64,000 bases of DNA from NCBI RefSeq assembly GCF_004331385.1, contig NZ_SJON01000007.1:144960-208959 (forward strand). Direction: 5' to 3'. Below are positions 10,064 to 19,342 of the stretch, in pieces. The notes below the pieces were generated by a model that was given only the letters and a program-made list of their open reading frames with translations, was not told the origin of the DNA and searched no databases. The number at the start of each line of letters is the position of its first letter. The stretch's first letter is position 1. The stretch is from Enterobacter quasihormaechei. GTDB lineage: Bacteria > Pseudomonadota > Gammaproteobacteria > Enterobacterales > Enterobacteriaceae. The position numbers were made by a program, and so were the translations under genes.

Positions 10064-10176
10064 TAGCCCTGTTTTACTTCCCCTGGATTCCCGACATAGC
10101 GTCAACGTAACTGCTCAGTTAACATATTGCTACCTTAAGCGTTTAACGCCTTATTTTTTGTTCCAGGAAAAGAATT

Positions 10177-10641
10177 GTGTCTCAACTCTGCCCCTGTGGT
10201 AGCGCTCTGGAGTATAGCCTATGTTGCCAGCGATATCTTTCTGGCGAGCAGGTTGCACCAGACCCGTCACACCTTATGCGCTCACGGTATACTGCTTTTG
10301 TGATCAAAAACGCAGACTACCTGATTAAAACCTGGCATCCGTCCTGCCATGCGGCCGATTTTCGTCAAGAGATTGAAGCCGGATTTGCCAACACCGTCTG
10401 GCTGGGCCTCACCGTCTTTGATGCCGCTCCCGGCCGCGATGCCAACGAAGGCTATGTCAGTTTTGTCGCCCGCTTTAGTGAACAAAACAGACCTGGCGCC
10501 ATCATTGAACGCTCCCGGTTCTTAAAGGACAGCGGGCAATGGTATTATATTGACGGCACACGTCCGCAGTTCGGTCGTAACGATCCCTGCCCCTGTGGTT
10601 CAGGAAAAAAATTTAAAAAGTGTTGCGGCAGTAATGCCTGA
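10177..10641 (+). CDS. ychJ: YchJ, SEC-C motif protein
   Basis: Protein of 154 residues with a cysteine-rich zinc-binding SEC-C motif at each end: [13 protein letters not shown] at residues 5-17 and [13 protein letters not shown] near the C-terminus. The middle is an NTF2-like segment ([20 protein letters not shown]). The function is unknown; SEC-C motifs often bind proteins or nucleic acids. Translation starts at GTG (10177), fixed by the immediate start of the first motif and by GGAA about 10 bases before it. It is divergent from rssA and 41 bases before purU, so it may be cotranscribed with purU. Confidence 0.92.
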   Translation: MSQLCPCGSALEYSLCCQRYLSGEQVAPDPSHLMRSRYTAFVIKNADYLIKTWHPSCHAADFRQEIEAGFANTVWLGLTVFDAAPGRDANEGYVSFVARFSEQNRPGAIIERSRFLKDSGQWYYIDGTRPQFGRNDPCPCGSGKKFKKCCGSNA

Positions 10642-10682
10642 CAACTCAGACTTCGCAAATACATAAACAGGATTTCCCGGCG

Positions 10683-11525
10683 ATGCAATCACTACAACGT
10701 AAAGTTCTGCGCACCATCTGTCCCGATCAAAAAGGGCTGATCGCACGAATCACCAACATTTGCTACAAACATGAACTGAATATCGTGCAGAACAACGAGT
10801 TCGTTGACCACCGTACCGGTCGCTTCTTTATGCGTACCGAGCTGGAAGGCATTTTCAACGACACCACCCTGCTTGCCGATCTGGACAGCGCCCTGCCGGA
10901 AGGCTCGGTGCGCGAACTGAACCCGGCGGGTCGTCGCCGCATCGTGATTCTGGTCACCAAAGAGGCGCACTGCCTGGGCGATCTGCTGATGAAAGCCAAC
11001 TACGGTGGCCTGGACGTCGAAATTGCTGCCGTCATCGGCAACCATGAAACGCTGCGTACTCTGGTTGAGCGCTTCGACATTCCGTTCGAGCTGGTCAGCC
11101 ATGAAGGCCATACCCGTGAAGAACACGACAACCTCATGGCGCAGGCCATCGAGGCGCATAACCCGGACTACGTTGTGCTGGCAAAATACATGCGCGTCCT
11201 GACGCCGTCCTTCGTGGCACGCTTCCCGAATAAAATAATTAACATTCACCATTCGTTCCTGCCAGCCTTCATTGGCGCGCGTCCATATCACCAGGCTTAC
11301 GAGCGTGGGGTGAAGATCATTGGTGCGACCGCCCACTACGTGAATGATAATCTGGACGAAGGTCCAATCATCATGCAGGACGTGATTCACGTGGATCACA
11401 CCTACACGGCAGAAGATATGATGCGAGCGGGCCGTGACGTTGAGAAGAACGTGTTGAGCCGTGCGCTGTATCAGGTTCTTGCCCAGCGCGTCTTCGTGTA
11501 CGGCAACAGAACGATTATTCTTTAA
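10683..11525 (+). CDS. purU: PurU, formyltetrahydrofolate deformylase
   Basis: Hydrolyses 10-formyltetrahydrofolate to tetrahydrofolate and formate, feeding formate to PurT and balancing one-carbon pools. It has 280 residues, as in E. coli. An N-terminal ACT domain (residues 1 to about 85), probably sensing methionine/glycine, is followed by the formyltransferase-fold domain. The latter has the catalytic histidine in NIHHSFLPAF and the aspartate in NLDEGPII. It ends 81 bases before the tRNA-Tyr promoter -35 element; no clear terminator is seen between. Confidence 0.97.
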   Translation: MQSLQRKVLRTICPDQKGLIARITNICYKHELNIVQNNEFVDHRTGRFFMRTELEGIFNDTTLLADLDSALPEGSVRELNPAGRRRIVILVTKEAHCLGDLLMKANYGGLDVEIAAVIGNHETLRTLVERFDIPFELVSHEGHTREEHDNLMAQAIEAHNPDYVVLAKYMRVLTPSFVARFPNKIINIHHSFLPAFIGARPYHQAYERGVKIIGATAHYVNDNLDEGPIIMQDVIHVDHTYTAEDMMRAGRDVEKNVLSRALYQVLAQRVFVYGNRTIIL

Positions 11526-11606
11526 TCCTTTGTAAAATGAATTGATTAGCTTTACGCCTTTACGGATAAAAAGCAGGCAAACAGCGTCATTTACCTAAAG
11601 GAATGC

Positions 11607-11634
11607 TTTACAGGGGCGTCTCATTTGATATGAT
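11607..11634 (+). promoter_or_regulatory. Stable-RNA promoter of the tRNA-Tyr operon
   Basis: TTTACA (11607-11612), a 16-base spacer and TATGAT (11629-11634), followed by a GC-rich discriminator GCGCCCC. This is the arrangement of the E. coli tyrT promoter, which is under stringent control and Fis activation. The AT-containing DNA upstream could hold Fis sites. Confidence 0.85.
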
Positions 11635-11682
11635 GCGCCCCGCTTCCAACAGGAAGCAGGCCAGTAAAAAGCATTACCCCGT

Positions 11683-11767
<85 letters not shown>

Positions 11768-11801
11768 TCTTCAGTTTTACCTCAAATTATGAATTACCCC
11801 T

Positions 11802-11867
<66 letters not shown>

Positions 11868-11886
<19 letters not shown>

Positions 11887-12112
11887 TCACTTCCAGATCC
11901 TTCAGCACTCTCCAAAAGCACAATGCGCCATGTTTCTCCAGTGCGGGGAAGGATGAGAAGCTTCGACCAAGGTTCGATTCGAGCGTAGCGAGAAAGCGTT
12001 GCCGCAGGCAACGACCCGAAGGGCGAGGCGCAACGCGCCGAGTAATCCTTCCCCCACCACCATCACTTTCCAGATCCTTCAGCACTCTCCATAAGCACAA
12101 TGCGCCATGTTT
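11868..12112 (+). repeat. rtT-type repeat: tRNA-Tyr 3' end duplicated downstream
   Basis: The last 19 bases of the second tRNA gene plus about 49 following bases (11868-11935) recur at 12044-12112, 176 bases on, with only a few changes. E. coli tyrT is known for similar 178-base repeats, each starting with the 3' end of the tRNA and giving the processed rtT RNA. Here only one full period and part of the next remain. No protein gene is called in it. Confidence 0.8.
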
Positions 12113-12151
12113 TCCGATGCCGGAAGTAAGCCTTCCCTGCCTGTTTTCCAC

Positions 12152-12219
12152 GGTGGCGCTTCGCTTACCGGGGCTACAAACATATTCGTAGGCCGGGTAA
12201 GGCGCAGCCGCCACCCGGC
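12152..12219. repeat. REP/BIME-like inverted repeat
   Basis: GGTGGCGCTTCGCTTACCGG and its near reverse complement (GGTAAGGCGCAGCCGCCACC region) face each other across a short AT spacer. Related elements occur at 25009-25084 and 38848-38910, and all lie between genes. Confidence 0.75.
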
Positions 12220-12260
12220 ATCCGACCGCGACATCCGCGCTAAACCCAGGCACCAGGCCA

Positions 12261-12290
12261 AAAAAAACCCCGCAAAAGCGGGGTTCTTCA
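12261..12290 (-). terminator. Rho-independent terminator after narI
   Basis: AACCCCGC-AAAA-GCGGGGTT hairpin at 12267-12285 with a run of eight T on the minus strand. It lies 12-17 bases past the narI stop and ends the narGHJI operon. Confidence 0.93.
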
Positions 12291-12301
12291 AAACAACGAA
12301 A

Positions 12302-12979
12302 TCAGCGACGAGCACGCACTACCTGATATTTGCGCGTCAGGTACTCCACCGGCGCGCTCCAGATATGCACCAGACGGGAGAAAGGGAACAGCACAAACAG
12401 GGTCATACCCAGCACCAGGTGAACGCGGAAGATAAACGCCACGCCGTCCAGATGCTCAGATGCACCGCCGTGGAAGGTCACGACGGACTGCGCCCACCCC
12501 ACCAGCTTCATCATTTCACTGCCGTCCATATGCTGCGCAGAGAATGGAATAGTCAGCAGACCCAGCGCGCATTGCACCATCAGCAGGGAGAGGATCAGGA
12601 TGTCCGCGCCTGTGGTGGTAGCCCGCACGCGTGGGCTGAACAGACGACGTTTCAGCAGCAGCAGACCACCCACCAGGGTCATCACGCCGCAGGCACCCCC
12701 GGCGATCATCGCCATCTTCTGCTTCACTTCAATCGGCAGCCACGCTTCGTACATCCAGTGCGGCGTCAGCATTCCCAGGAAGTGACCGGCGAAAATCCCC
12801 AAAATCCCGATGTGGAACAGGTTTGACGCCAGGTTCATCCCCTTACGATCCAGCATCTGGCTGGAGGCAGCACGCCAGGTGTACTGGCCATAGTCATAAC
12901 GCAGCCAGCTTCCCACCAGGAACACGGTGCCCGCGATATACGGGTAAATGTCAAAGAAGAACATATTCAGGAAGTGCAT
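12302..12979 (-). CDS. narI: NarI, cytochrome b subunit of respiratory nitrate reductase A
   Basis: Membrane anchor of NarGHI; it oxidises quinol on the periplasmic side and passes electrons through two b hemes to NarH, generating proton motive force. It has 225 residues with five membrane segments. Heme-ligand histidines are visible in [15 protein letters not shown] (distal part of helix 2) and in the C-terminal helix around [10 protein letters not shown]. It overlaps narJ by one base and is the last gene of the operon. Confidence 0.98.
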   Translation of the reverse strand: MHFLNMFFFDIYPYIAGTVFLVGSWLRYDYGQYTWRAASSQMLDRKGMNLASNLFHIGILGIFAGHFLGMLTPHWMYEAWLPIEVKQKMAMIAGGACGVMTLVGGLLLLKRRLFSPRVRATTTGADILILSLLMVQCALGLLTIPFSAQHMDGSEMMKLVGWAQSVVTFHGGASEHLDGVAFIFRVHLVLGMTLFVLFPFSRLVHIWSAPVEYLTRKYQVVRARR

Positions 12980-13689
12980 TAGTGCTGTCCTCCGTTAGAG
13001 ATATTCAAATATTGCGGAGCCACCGCTCCGGCAAAACGACGCTGATGCGCAGAGATTTCAGACTCGCCACAGTTCTGGTCAGCAAAGAATTTCACCTGCT
13101 CTTCTTCCCAGACGGCGTCCAGCGCTTGTGGGGTATCGTCGCGAGCTTCATCCGCGATTTTTTCCGCCACTTTTTCACTGTCGACCGAGGCGTTCGCCAG
13201 CTTCACCAGCAGATCGAACAGTACGGCATAGCGGCTCTCACGCTGCTGTAGACGTGCGCCGAGCAGCGCCAGAATGGGAGCGATGTCCTGCAACCCCCCC
13301 AGGGCCTCTTCTTTCGGCAACTGCGCCAGATACTCCAGGTACAGCGGCAGGTGATCCGGCAGCTCGCGGCTGTCGAGTTGCAGACCGTGCTGTTCGTACT
13401 GGGCCATCAGATCCACCATCGCCTGACCACGGTCGCGGGATTCACCGTGAACGTGTTCAAACAGCAGCAGAGACGTCGCACGACCACGGTCAAACAGCTG
13501 GCTGTAGTCCGCCTGCGCGTCGAGAAGATCGCGCGCCAGCAGGTCGCGGAGGAAAACGCCCAGCTTCTGGGCATCCTCTTTATCCAGGTTTTCAGATGAC
13601 GCGAGTGCATCAAAGAGTTCCTGTTGATGCTGCGCAAGCGCAGCATCAGGGTACTCGAGCAGACGCGAAACAATGACGAGTTCAATCAT
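12979..13689 (-). CDS. narJ: NarJ, nitrate reductase assembly chaperone
   Basis: System-specific chaperone of the NarJ/TorD family that binds apo-NarG, allows molybdenum cofactor and FS0 cluster insertion, and holds NarGH until it docks on NarI; it is not part of the final enzyme. It has 236 residues, all-helical and acidic. It overlaps narH by four bases (ATGA) and narI by one base, so synthesis is probably coupled. Confidence 0.96.
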   Translation of the reverse strand: MIELVIVSRLLEYPDAALAQHQQELFDALASSENLDKEDAQKLGVFLRDLLARDLLDAQADYSQLFDRGRATSLLLFEHVHGESRDRGQAMVDLMAQYEQHGLQLDSRELPDHLPLYLEYLAQLPKEEALGGLQDIAPILALLGARLQQRESRYAVLFDLLVKLANASVDSEKVAEKIADEARDDTPQALDAVWEEEQVKFFADQNCGESEISAHQRRFAGAVAPQYLNISNGGQH

Positions 13690-15221
13690 TGGTGCGGCTC
13701 CGTTTTGCTGGTCACATCCATCGCGTCGATGCGGCGGCTGTTGAACAGGTTGAATTTACTGTCTGACCCGTGGCAACCGTCGCCAAAGGTAAAGCCACAC
13801 CCGCTTTTCTCCGGGAAGGCCTCGCGCGCCAGCTCGCGGTGGCTGCTTGGCACCACGAAACGATCTTCGTAGTTAGCGATTGCCAGATAGCGGTACATCT
13901 CCTGCGCCTGCGCTTCGGTCAGGCCGACCTCTTCCAGCGCGCGGGTATCGTTAACACCGTCAACGGTTTCCGCACGTTTGAAGTGACGCATTGCCAGCAT
14001 ACGTTTCAGCGCCAGCAGCACCGGCTGGGTATCTCCGGCGGTCAGCAGGTTGGCCAGGTACTGAACCGGGATACGCAGGCTTTCCACGTCCGGCAGAATA
14101 CCGTTGCTGCCCAGCTCACCCGCGTCCGCCGCAGACTGAATCGGCGACAGAGGCGGCACGTACCAGACCATCGGCAGCGTGCGGTATTCCGGGTGCAGTG
14201 GCAGGGCCAGCTTCCAGTCCATCGCCATTTTGTACACCGGAGACTGCTGCGCGGCGTCGATCACGCTCTGCGGTACGCCGTCTTTCAGCGCCTGCTCAAT
14301 CACCTTCGGATCGTTCGGATCGAGGAAGACGTCCAGCTGACGCTGATAGAGGTCTTTTTCGTTCTCGGTGCTTGCGGCATTCTCAATCGCGTCCGCGTCG
14401 TACAGCAGCACGCCGAGGTAGCGGATACGGCCTACGCAGCTCTCGGAGCAGACGGTCGGCATACCGGCTTCGATGCGCGGATAGCAGAAGATGCACTTCT
14501 CTGACTTACCGCTCTTCCAGTTGAAGTAGATTTTTTTGTACGGACAGCCGGTGATGCACATACGCCAGCCGCGGCACTTGTCCTGGTCGATCAGCACGAT
14601 GCCGTCTTCTTCACGCTTGTAGATGGCGCCGCTCGGGCAGGTCGCGACGCACGCCGGGTTCAGGCAGTGTTCGCACAGGCGCGGCAGATACATCATGAAG
14701 GTGTTTTCGAACTGGCCGTACATCGCCTTCTGCATGTTCTCGAAGTTCTGGTCCTTCGCGCGTTTTTCGAACTCGCCGCCCAGAATTTCTTCCCAGTTTG
14801 GACCGCTGGTAATTTTGTCCATGCGCTTACCGGTGATCAGCGAGCGAGGACGGGCGATCGGCTGGTGTTTGCTTTCCGGCGCGTTGTGCAGGTTCTGATA
14901 GTCGTAATCAAACGGCTCGTAGTAATCGTCGATGCCCGGCAGATGCGGGTTAGCGAAGATTTTACCGAGCAGCATCGCACGGTTACCCATGCGCGGTTGC
15001 AGTTTGCCGTTGATTTTACGGATCCAGCCGCCCTTCCACTTCTCCTGGTTTTCCCAGTCGGTCGGGAAGCCGGTGCCCGGCTTGCTTTCCACGTTGTTAA
15101 ACCAGGCGTACTCCATACCTTCACGGCTGGTCCAGACGTTTTTACAGGTGACCGAGCAGGTATGACAGCCGATGCATTTATCCAGATTCAGCACCATGCC
15201 GACTTGTGAACGAATTTTCAT
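13686..15221 (-). CDS. narH: NarH, iron-sulfur subunit of nitrate reductase A
   Basis: Electron-wire subunit carrying one [3Fe-4S] and three [4Fe-4S] clusters between NarI and NarG. It has 511 residues. Four cysteine groups are visible: CIGCHTCSVTC near residue 16, CEHCLNPACVATCP near 184, CRGWRMCITGCP near 217 (tryptophan in place of a cysteine, the mark of the [3Fe-4S] cluster) and CIFCYPRIEAGMPTVC near 244. It overlaps narG and narJ by four bases each. Confidence 0.98.
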   Translation of the reverse strand: MKIRSQVGMVLNLDKCIGCHTCSVTCKNVWTSREGMEYAWFNNVESKPGTGFPTDWENQEKWKGGWIRKINGKLQPRMGNRAMLLGKIFANPHLPGIDDYYEPFDYDYQNLHNAPESKHQPIARPRSLITGKRMDKITSGPNWEEILGGEFEKRAKDQNFENMQKAMYGQFENTFMMYLPRLCEHCLNPACVATCPSGAIYKREEDGIVLIDQDKCRGWRMCITGCPYKKIYFNWKSGKSEKCIFCYPRIEAGMPTVCSESCVGRIRYLGVLLYDADAIENAASTENEKDLYQRQLDVFLDPNDPKVIEQALKDGVPQSVIDAAQQSPVYKMAMDWKLALPLHPEYRTLPMVWYVPPLSPIQSAADAGELGSNGILPDVESLRIPVQYLANLLTAGDTQPVLLALKRMLAMRHFKRAETVDGVNDTRALEEVGLTEAQAQEMYRYLAIANYEDRFVVPSSHRELAREAFPEKSGCGFTFGDGCHGSDSKFNLFNSRRIDAMDVTSKTEPHQ

Positions 15222-18200
15222 TTTACGCTCTCCTGTACCTGGTCATTACCTTCGCCGTCTAACCAGTTAATATTCTTCATCTTACGTACCACCACGAACT
15301 CATCGCGGTTCGATCCTACGGTGCCGTAGTAGTTAAAGCCGTAGGCCAGCTGGGCATAGCCACCAATCATATGGGTCGGCTTCGGCGTAATACGGGTCAC
15401 GGAGTTGTGAATACCGCCGCGCTGCTCGGTGATCTCTGAACCCGGCAGGTTAACGATACGTTCCTGCGCGTGATACATCATGGTCATCCCGGCCGGCACG
15501 CGCTGGCTCACCACGGCTCGTGCCGTCAGGGCACCGTTACTGTTGAACACTTCGATCCAGTCGTTATCTTCGATACCCAGATCTTTGGCGTCCGCTTCGC
15601 TCATCCAGACAATCGGACCGCCGCGTGACAGCGTAAGCATCAGCAGGTTGTCGCTGTAGGTGGAGTGGATACCCCACTTCTGGTGCGGCGTCAGGAAGTT
15701 CAGCGCCTTCTCAGGGTTACCGTTCGATTTCGCGCCCATTACCGCTTTCACGGAGCGGGTGTCGATTGGCGGACGGTACACCAGCAGGCTTTCACCGAAG
15801 TCACGCATCCACTGGTGGTCCTGATACAGAGACTGACGACCAGAAAGCGTGCGCCAGGGGATCAGCTCGTGAACGTTGGTATAACCAGCGTTATAGGACA
15901 CATGCTCATCTTCCAGACCAGACCAGGTCGGGCTGGAGATAATTTTTCGCGGCTGGGCCTGAATATCGCGGAAGCGAATTTTCTCTTCCTCTTTATTCTT
16001 CGCCAGATGCGTGTGGTCACGACCGGTAAATTCACTCAGGGCCGCCCACGCTTTCACCGCCACGTGGCCGTTGGTTTCCGGTGCCAGGGTCAGGATCATC
16101 TCCGCCGCATCAATTGCCGTGTTCAGCATTGGCTGGCCTTTGGCCGGGCCGTCTGCTTTGGTGTAATTGAGCTTGCGCAGCAGGTCCATTTCGCTCTGGG
16201 TATTCCAGGCGATGCCTTTGCCGCCGTTACCGATTTTCTCCATCAGCGGGCCGACAGAGGTAAAGCGCTCGTAGGTTGCCGGGTAATCACGTTCAACCGG
16301 AATGATGTGCGGCGCGGTCACGCCCGGGATCAGGTCGCATTCGCCTTTTTTCCAGTCCTTCACGTCAAGCGGCTGCGCCAGTTCGGCAGCGGAGTCGTGC
16401 TGGATTGGCAGCGTCACCACGTCGGTCTCTTTGCCCAGGTGACCTACGCAGACTTCGGAGAATTTCTTCGCGATGTCTTTGTAGATATCCCAGTCGCTTT
16501 TCGATTCCCACGCCGGGTCAACGGCGGCAGACAGCGGATGAATAAACGGATGCATGTCCGAGGTATTCATGTCGTCTTTTTCGTACCAAGTGGCGGTTGG
16601 CAGCACGATATCGGAGTAAAGGCAGGTGCTGGACAGACGGAAGTCCAGCGTCACCACCAGATCCAGCTTGCCGTCCAGACCGTTGTCTTTCCATTCCACT
16701 TCTTCTGGCTTCACGCCGCCCTGCTTGCCGAGGTCTTTACCCTGAATACCGTTCTCGGTGCCCAGCAGGTATTTCAGCATGTACTCGTGGCCTTTACCGG
16801 ACGAGCCGAGCAGGTTGGAGCGCCAGATGAACAGGTTGCGCGGATGGTTTTTACCGTTTTCAGGCTGTTCTGCCGCGAAACGAATTGAGCCTTCCTTGAG
16901 CGATTTCACGGTGTAATCCACCGGCGACATGCCCGCTTTCTTCGCCTCTTGTGCAATACGCAGCGGGTTAGTGCCCAGCTGCGGCGCCGACGGCAGCCAG
17001 CCCATACGTTCAGCGCGCACGTTGAAATCAATCAGGTGGCCGCTGTAGCGGGATTTATCCGCCATCGGCGACAGCAGCTCCTGCGCGGTAACCGTCTCGT
17101 AGCGCCACTGGCTGGAGTGGTTATAGAAGTAGGAGGTGCTGTTCATGTGACGTGCCGGGCGCTGCCAGTCAAGGGCAAACGCCAGCGGCTGCCAGCCGGT
17201 CTGCGGACGCAGTTTTTCCTGGCCCACGTAGTGCGCCCAGCCGCCGCCGCTCTGACCGACGCAGCCGCAGAAGATCAGCATGTTGATCAGGCCGCGATAG
17301 TTCATATCGAGGTGATACCAGTGGTTCAGACCGGCACCCACGATGATCATCGAACGACCGTGAGTTTTGTCGGCGTTTTCCGCAAATTCACGCGCGATAC
17401 GGGTGATCTGCGCGCGCGGCACGCCGGTGATCTGCTCCGCCCAGGCCGGGGTATAGGCCTTCACGTCGTCGTAGCTGGTTGCGCAGTTTTCGTCGTTCAG
17501 ACCGCGCTCCAGGCCGTAGTTCGCCATGGTCAGGTCGTAGACCGTCGTGACCAGCGCGGTAGAGCCGTCCGCCAGTTGCAGGCGCTTAACCGGCAGTTTG
17601 TGCATCAGGACGTTTTGCAGCTCAACCTTGTTGAAGTGCTCGGAACCTTCACCGCCAAAGTACGGGAAGCCGACATCGGCGATCTCGTCCTGGCTGCCCA
17701 GCATGCTGAGGCGCAGTTCCGTCTCTTCGCCGGTGGTGCCGTTACGCTGCTCCAGGTTCCATTTGCCTTTCTCGCCCCAGCGGAAGCCGATAGAACCGTT
17801 AGGTGCCATCAGCTCGCCGTTGCTGTTGCAGGCGACCGTTTTCCACTCTGGGTTGTTTTCCTGCCCCAGCGCGTCCACCAGATCCGCAGCACGCAGCATA
17901 CGGCCCGCCGCGTAGTAGCCGTCGCGCTCTTCGAGCATCACCAGCATAGGCATGTCGGTGTAGCGACGGACGTAATCAGTGAAGTACTGGCTTGGCTTGT
18001 CGAGGTGGAACTCACGCAGCATGACGTGGCCCATCGCCAGCGCCATTGCGGCATCGGTACCCTGTTTTGGGGCCAGCCACAGGTCGCACAGCTTGGCGAT
18101 TTCCGCGTAGTCCGGCGTTACCGCGACGGTTTTCGTCCCTTTGTAACGTACTTCAGTGAAGAAGTGCGCATCCGGGGTACGGGTCTGCGGCACGTTAGAG

Positions 18201-18961
18201 CCCCAGGCGATGATGTAGCTGGAGTTGTACCAGTCGGCAGATTCCGGCACGTCGGTCTGCTCACCCCAGGTCTGCGGTGACGCAGGCGGCAGGTCACAGT
18301 ACCAGTCGTAGAAGCTCAGGCAGGTCCCGCCGATAAGCGACAGGTAGCGCGCGCCGGAAGCGTAAGAGACCATCGACATCGCCGGGATTGGCGAGAAGCC
18401 CGCCACGCGGTCAGGACCGTAGGTTTTCACGGTATAGACGTTGGAGGCGGCAATCAGCTCGTTCACCTCTTTCCAGGAAGAGCGAACAAAACCACCGCGA
18501 CCGCGCGCCTGCTTGAAGCTTTTCGCTTTGTCGGCATCTGCAATGATAGAGGCCCACGCATCAACCGGATCGCTGTGCTGCACTTTCGCTTCACGCCACA
18601 TTTTCATCAGGCGTTTACGCATCAGCGGATATTTCAGACGGTTGGCGCTATAGAGATACCAGGAGTAGCTGGCCCCACGCGGACAGCCGCGCGGTTCATG
18701 GTTCGGCATATCCGGACGGGTACGCGGATAGTCGGTCTGCTGCATTTCCCAGGTCACCAGACCGTTTTTAACGAAAATCTTCCAGCTACATGAGCCAGTG
18801 CAGTTTACGCCGTGGGTAGAACGGACAACTTTGTCATGCTGCCAGCGTTGACGGTAACCGTCTTCCCAGTCCCGGTTGGTATCCAGAACCTGGCCGTGCC
18901 CATCGGCAAAAGTTTCACCCTTCTGTTTGAAGTAGCGAAACCGGTCCAAAAATTTGCTCAT
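15218..18961 (-). CDS. narG: NarG, catalytic subunit of nitrate reductase A
   Basis: Cytoplasmic molybdo-bis(MGD) subunit that reduces nitrate to nitrite in anaerobic respiration. It has 1247 residues, as in E. coli. The N-terminal FS0 cluster region HGVNCTGSCSW (about residues 50-60) has the unusual histidine ligand. The CEW/DINO-type family landmarks follow, including IGGTCLSFYDWYCDLPP, which contains the conserved aspartate that ligates molybdenum. It is the first gene of narGHJI; the ATG at 18961 has AGGAG 8 bases before it (CAGGAGATACCCG). Confidence 0.99.
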   Translation of the reverse strand: MSKFLDRFRYFKQKGETFADGHGQVLDTNRDWEDGYRQRWQHDKVVRSTHGVNCTGSCSWKIFVKNGLVTWEMQQTDYPRTRPDMPNHEPRGCPRGASYSWYLYSANRLKYPLMRKRLMKMWREAKVQHSDPVDAWASIIADADKAKSFKQARGRGGFVRSSWKEVNELIAASNVYTVKTYGPDRVAGFSPIPAMSMVSYASGARYLSLIGGTCLSFYDWYCDLPPASPQTWGEQTDVPESADWYNSSYIIAWGSNVPQTRTPDAHFFTEVRYKGTKTVAVTPDYAEIAKLCDLWLAPKQGTDAAMALAMGHVMLREFHLDKPSQYFTDYVRRYTDMPMLVMLEERDGYYAAGRMLRAADLVDALGQENNPEWKTVACNSNGELMAPNGSIGFRWGEKGKWNLEQRNGTTGEETELRLSMLGSQDEIADVGFPYFGGEGSEHFNKVELQNVLMHKLPVKRLQLADGSTALVTTVYDLTMANYGLERGLNDENCATSYDDVKAYTPAWAEQITGVPRAQITRIAREFAENADKTHGRSMIIVGAGLNHWYHLDMNYRGLINMLIFCGCVGQSGGGWAHYVGQEKLRPQTGWQPLAFALDWQRPARHMNSTSYFYNHSSQWRYETVTAQELLSPMADKSRYSGHLIDFNVRAERMGWLPSAPQLGTNPLRIAQEAKKAGMSPVDYTVKSLKEGSIRFAAEQPENGKNHPRNLFIWRSNLLGSSGKGHEYMLKYLLGTENGIQGKDLGKQGGVKPEEVEWKDNGLDGKLDLVVTLDFRLSSTCLYSDIVLPTATWYEKDDMNTSDMHPFIHPLSAAVDPAWESKSDWDIYKDIAKKFSEVCVGHLGKETDVVTLPIQHDSAAELAQPLDVKDWKKGECDLIPGVTAPHIIPVERDYPATYERFTSVGPLMEKIGNGGKGIAWNTQSEMDLLRKLNYTKADGPAKGQPMLNTAIDAAEMILTLAPETNGHVAVKAWAALSEFTGRDHTHLAKNKEEEKIRFRDIQAQPRKIISSPTWSGLEDEHVSYNAGYTNVHELIPWRTLSGRQSLYQDHQWMRDFGESLLVYRPPIDTRSVKAVMGAKSNGNPEKALNFLTPHQKWGIHSTYSDNLLMLTLSRGGPIVWMSEADAKDLGIEDNDWIEVFNSNGALTARAVVSQRVPAGMTMMYHAQERIVNLPGSEITEQRGGIHNSVTRITPKPTHMIGGYAQLAYGFNYYGTVGSNRDEFVVVRKMKNINWLDGEGNDQVQESVK

Positions 18962-19299
18962 CGGGTATCTCCTGTATGGAGCCTGTGGCTCTCTAAATCG
19001 ACATTGCTGATTTGCAGCGAAGGTAACGCTATGAAAGATGGTGAGAATTGATAACGATCAAGGCGAAGGGGGTCTGTCACGGGGGGTATTAGATCAAATA
19101 CCACCAAAGCGGTATCTGTTATTATTTTTTATATACATGATTTATATGGATATTTTTTATTTATCGTACAAAAGAAGAAGCAAAATTTAACATCTTAGGT
19201 ATTAAGGGGTAGAAACACCTGTAAAGCGATGGCGATCACAGTGTTACCTGCGAGTGAACGTGAATACGTTTTTTAGTATGTTGTAACTAATGAAGCATG
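18962..19299 (-). promoter_or_regulatory. narG promoter region with FNR and NarL sites
   Basis: 338 bases with no gene. A perfect FNR palindrome TTGATAACGATCAA lies at 19048-19061. If it is centred at -41.5, transcription starts near 19013, giving a leader of about 50 bases. A consensus NarL heptamer (TACCCCT on the minus strand) lies at 19205-19211, about -195 by that reckoning, the position of the high-affinity NarL site in E. coli. A second likely heptamer (TACCGCT) is at 19108-19114. The AT-rich DNA between fits an IHF-bent promoter. Confidence 0.85.
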
Positions 19300-19326
19300 A
19301 AAAAAAGCGCGGCACTGAGGCCGCGC
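19300..19326 (-). terminator. Rho-independent terminator after narK
   Basis: GCGCGGC-loop-GCCGCGC hairpin at 19307-19326 with seven T following on the minus strand, 16 bases past the narK stop. It separates narK transcription from the narG promoter. Confidence 0.92.
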
Positions 19327-19342
19327 AAACGGATAATCAAGC

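Noticed and set aside
12107..12826. 239-codon plus-strand frame over the REP element and narI
   Set aside because: Crosses a repeat and a terminator and is antisense to narI.
16949..18280. 443-codon plus-strand open frame opposite narG
   Set aside because: It lies entirely within narG on the other strand; GC-rich third positions of narG leave the antisense frame open. No family similarity or ribosome-binding site.
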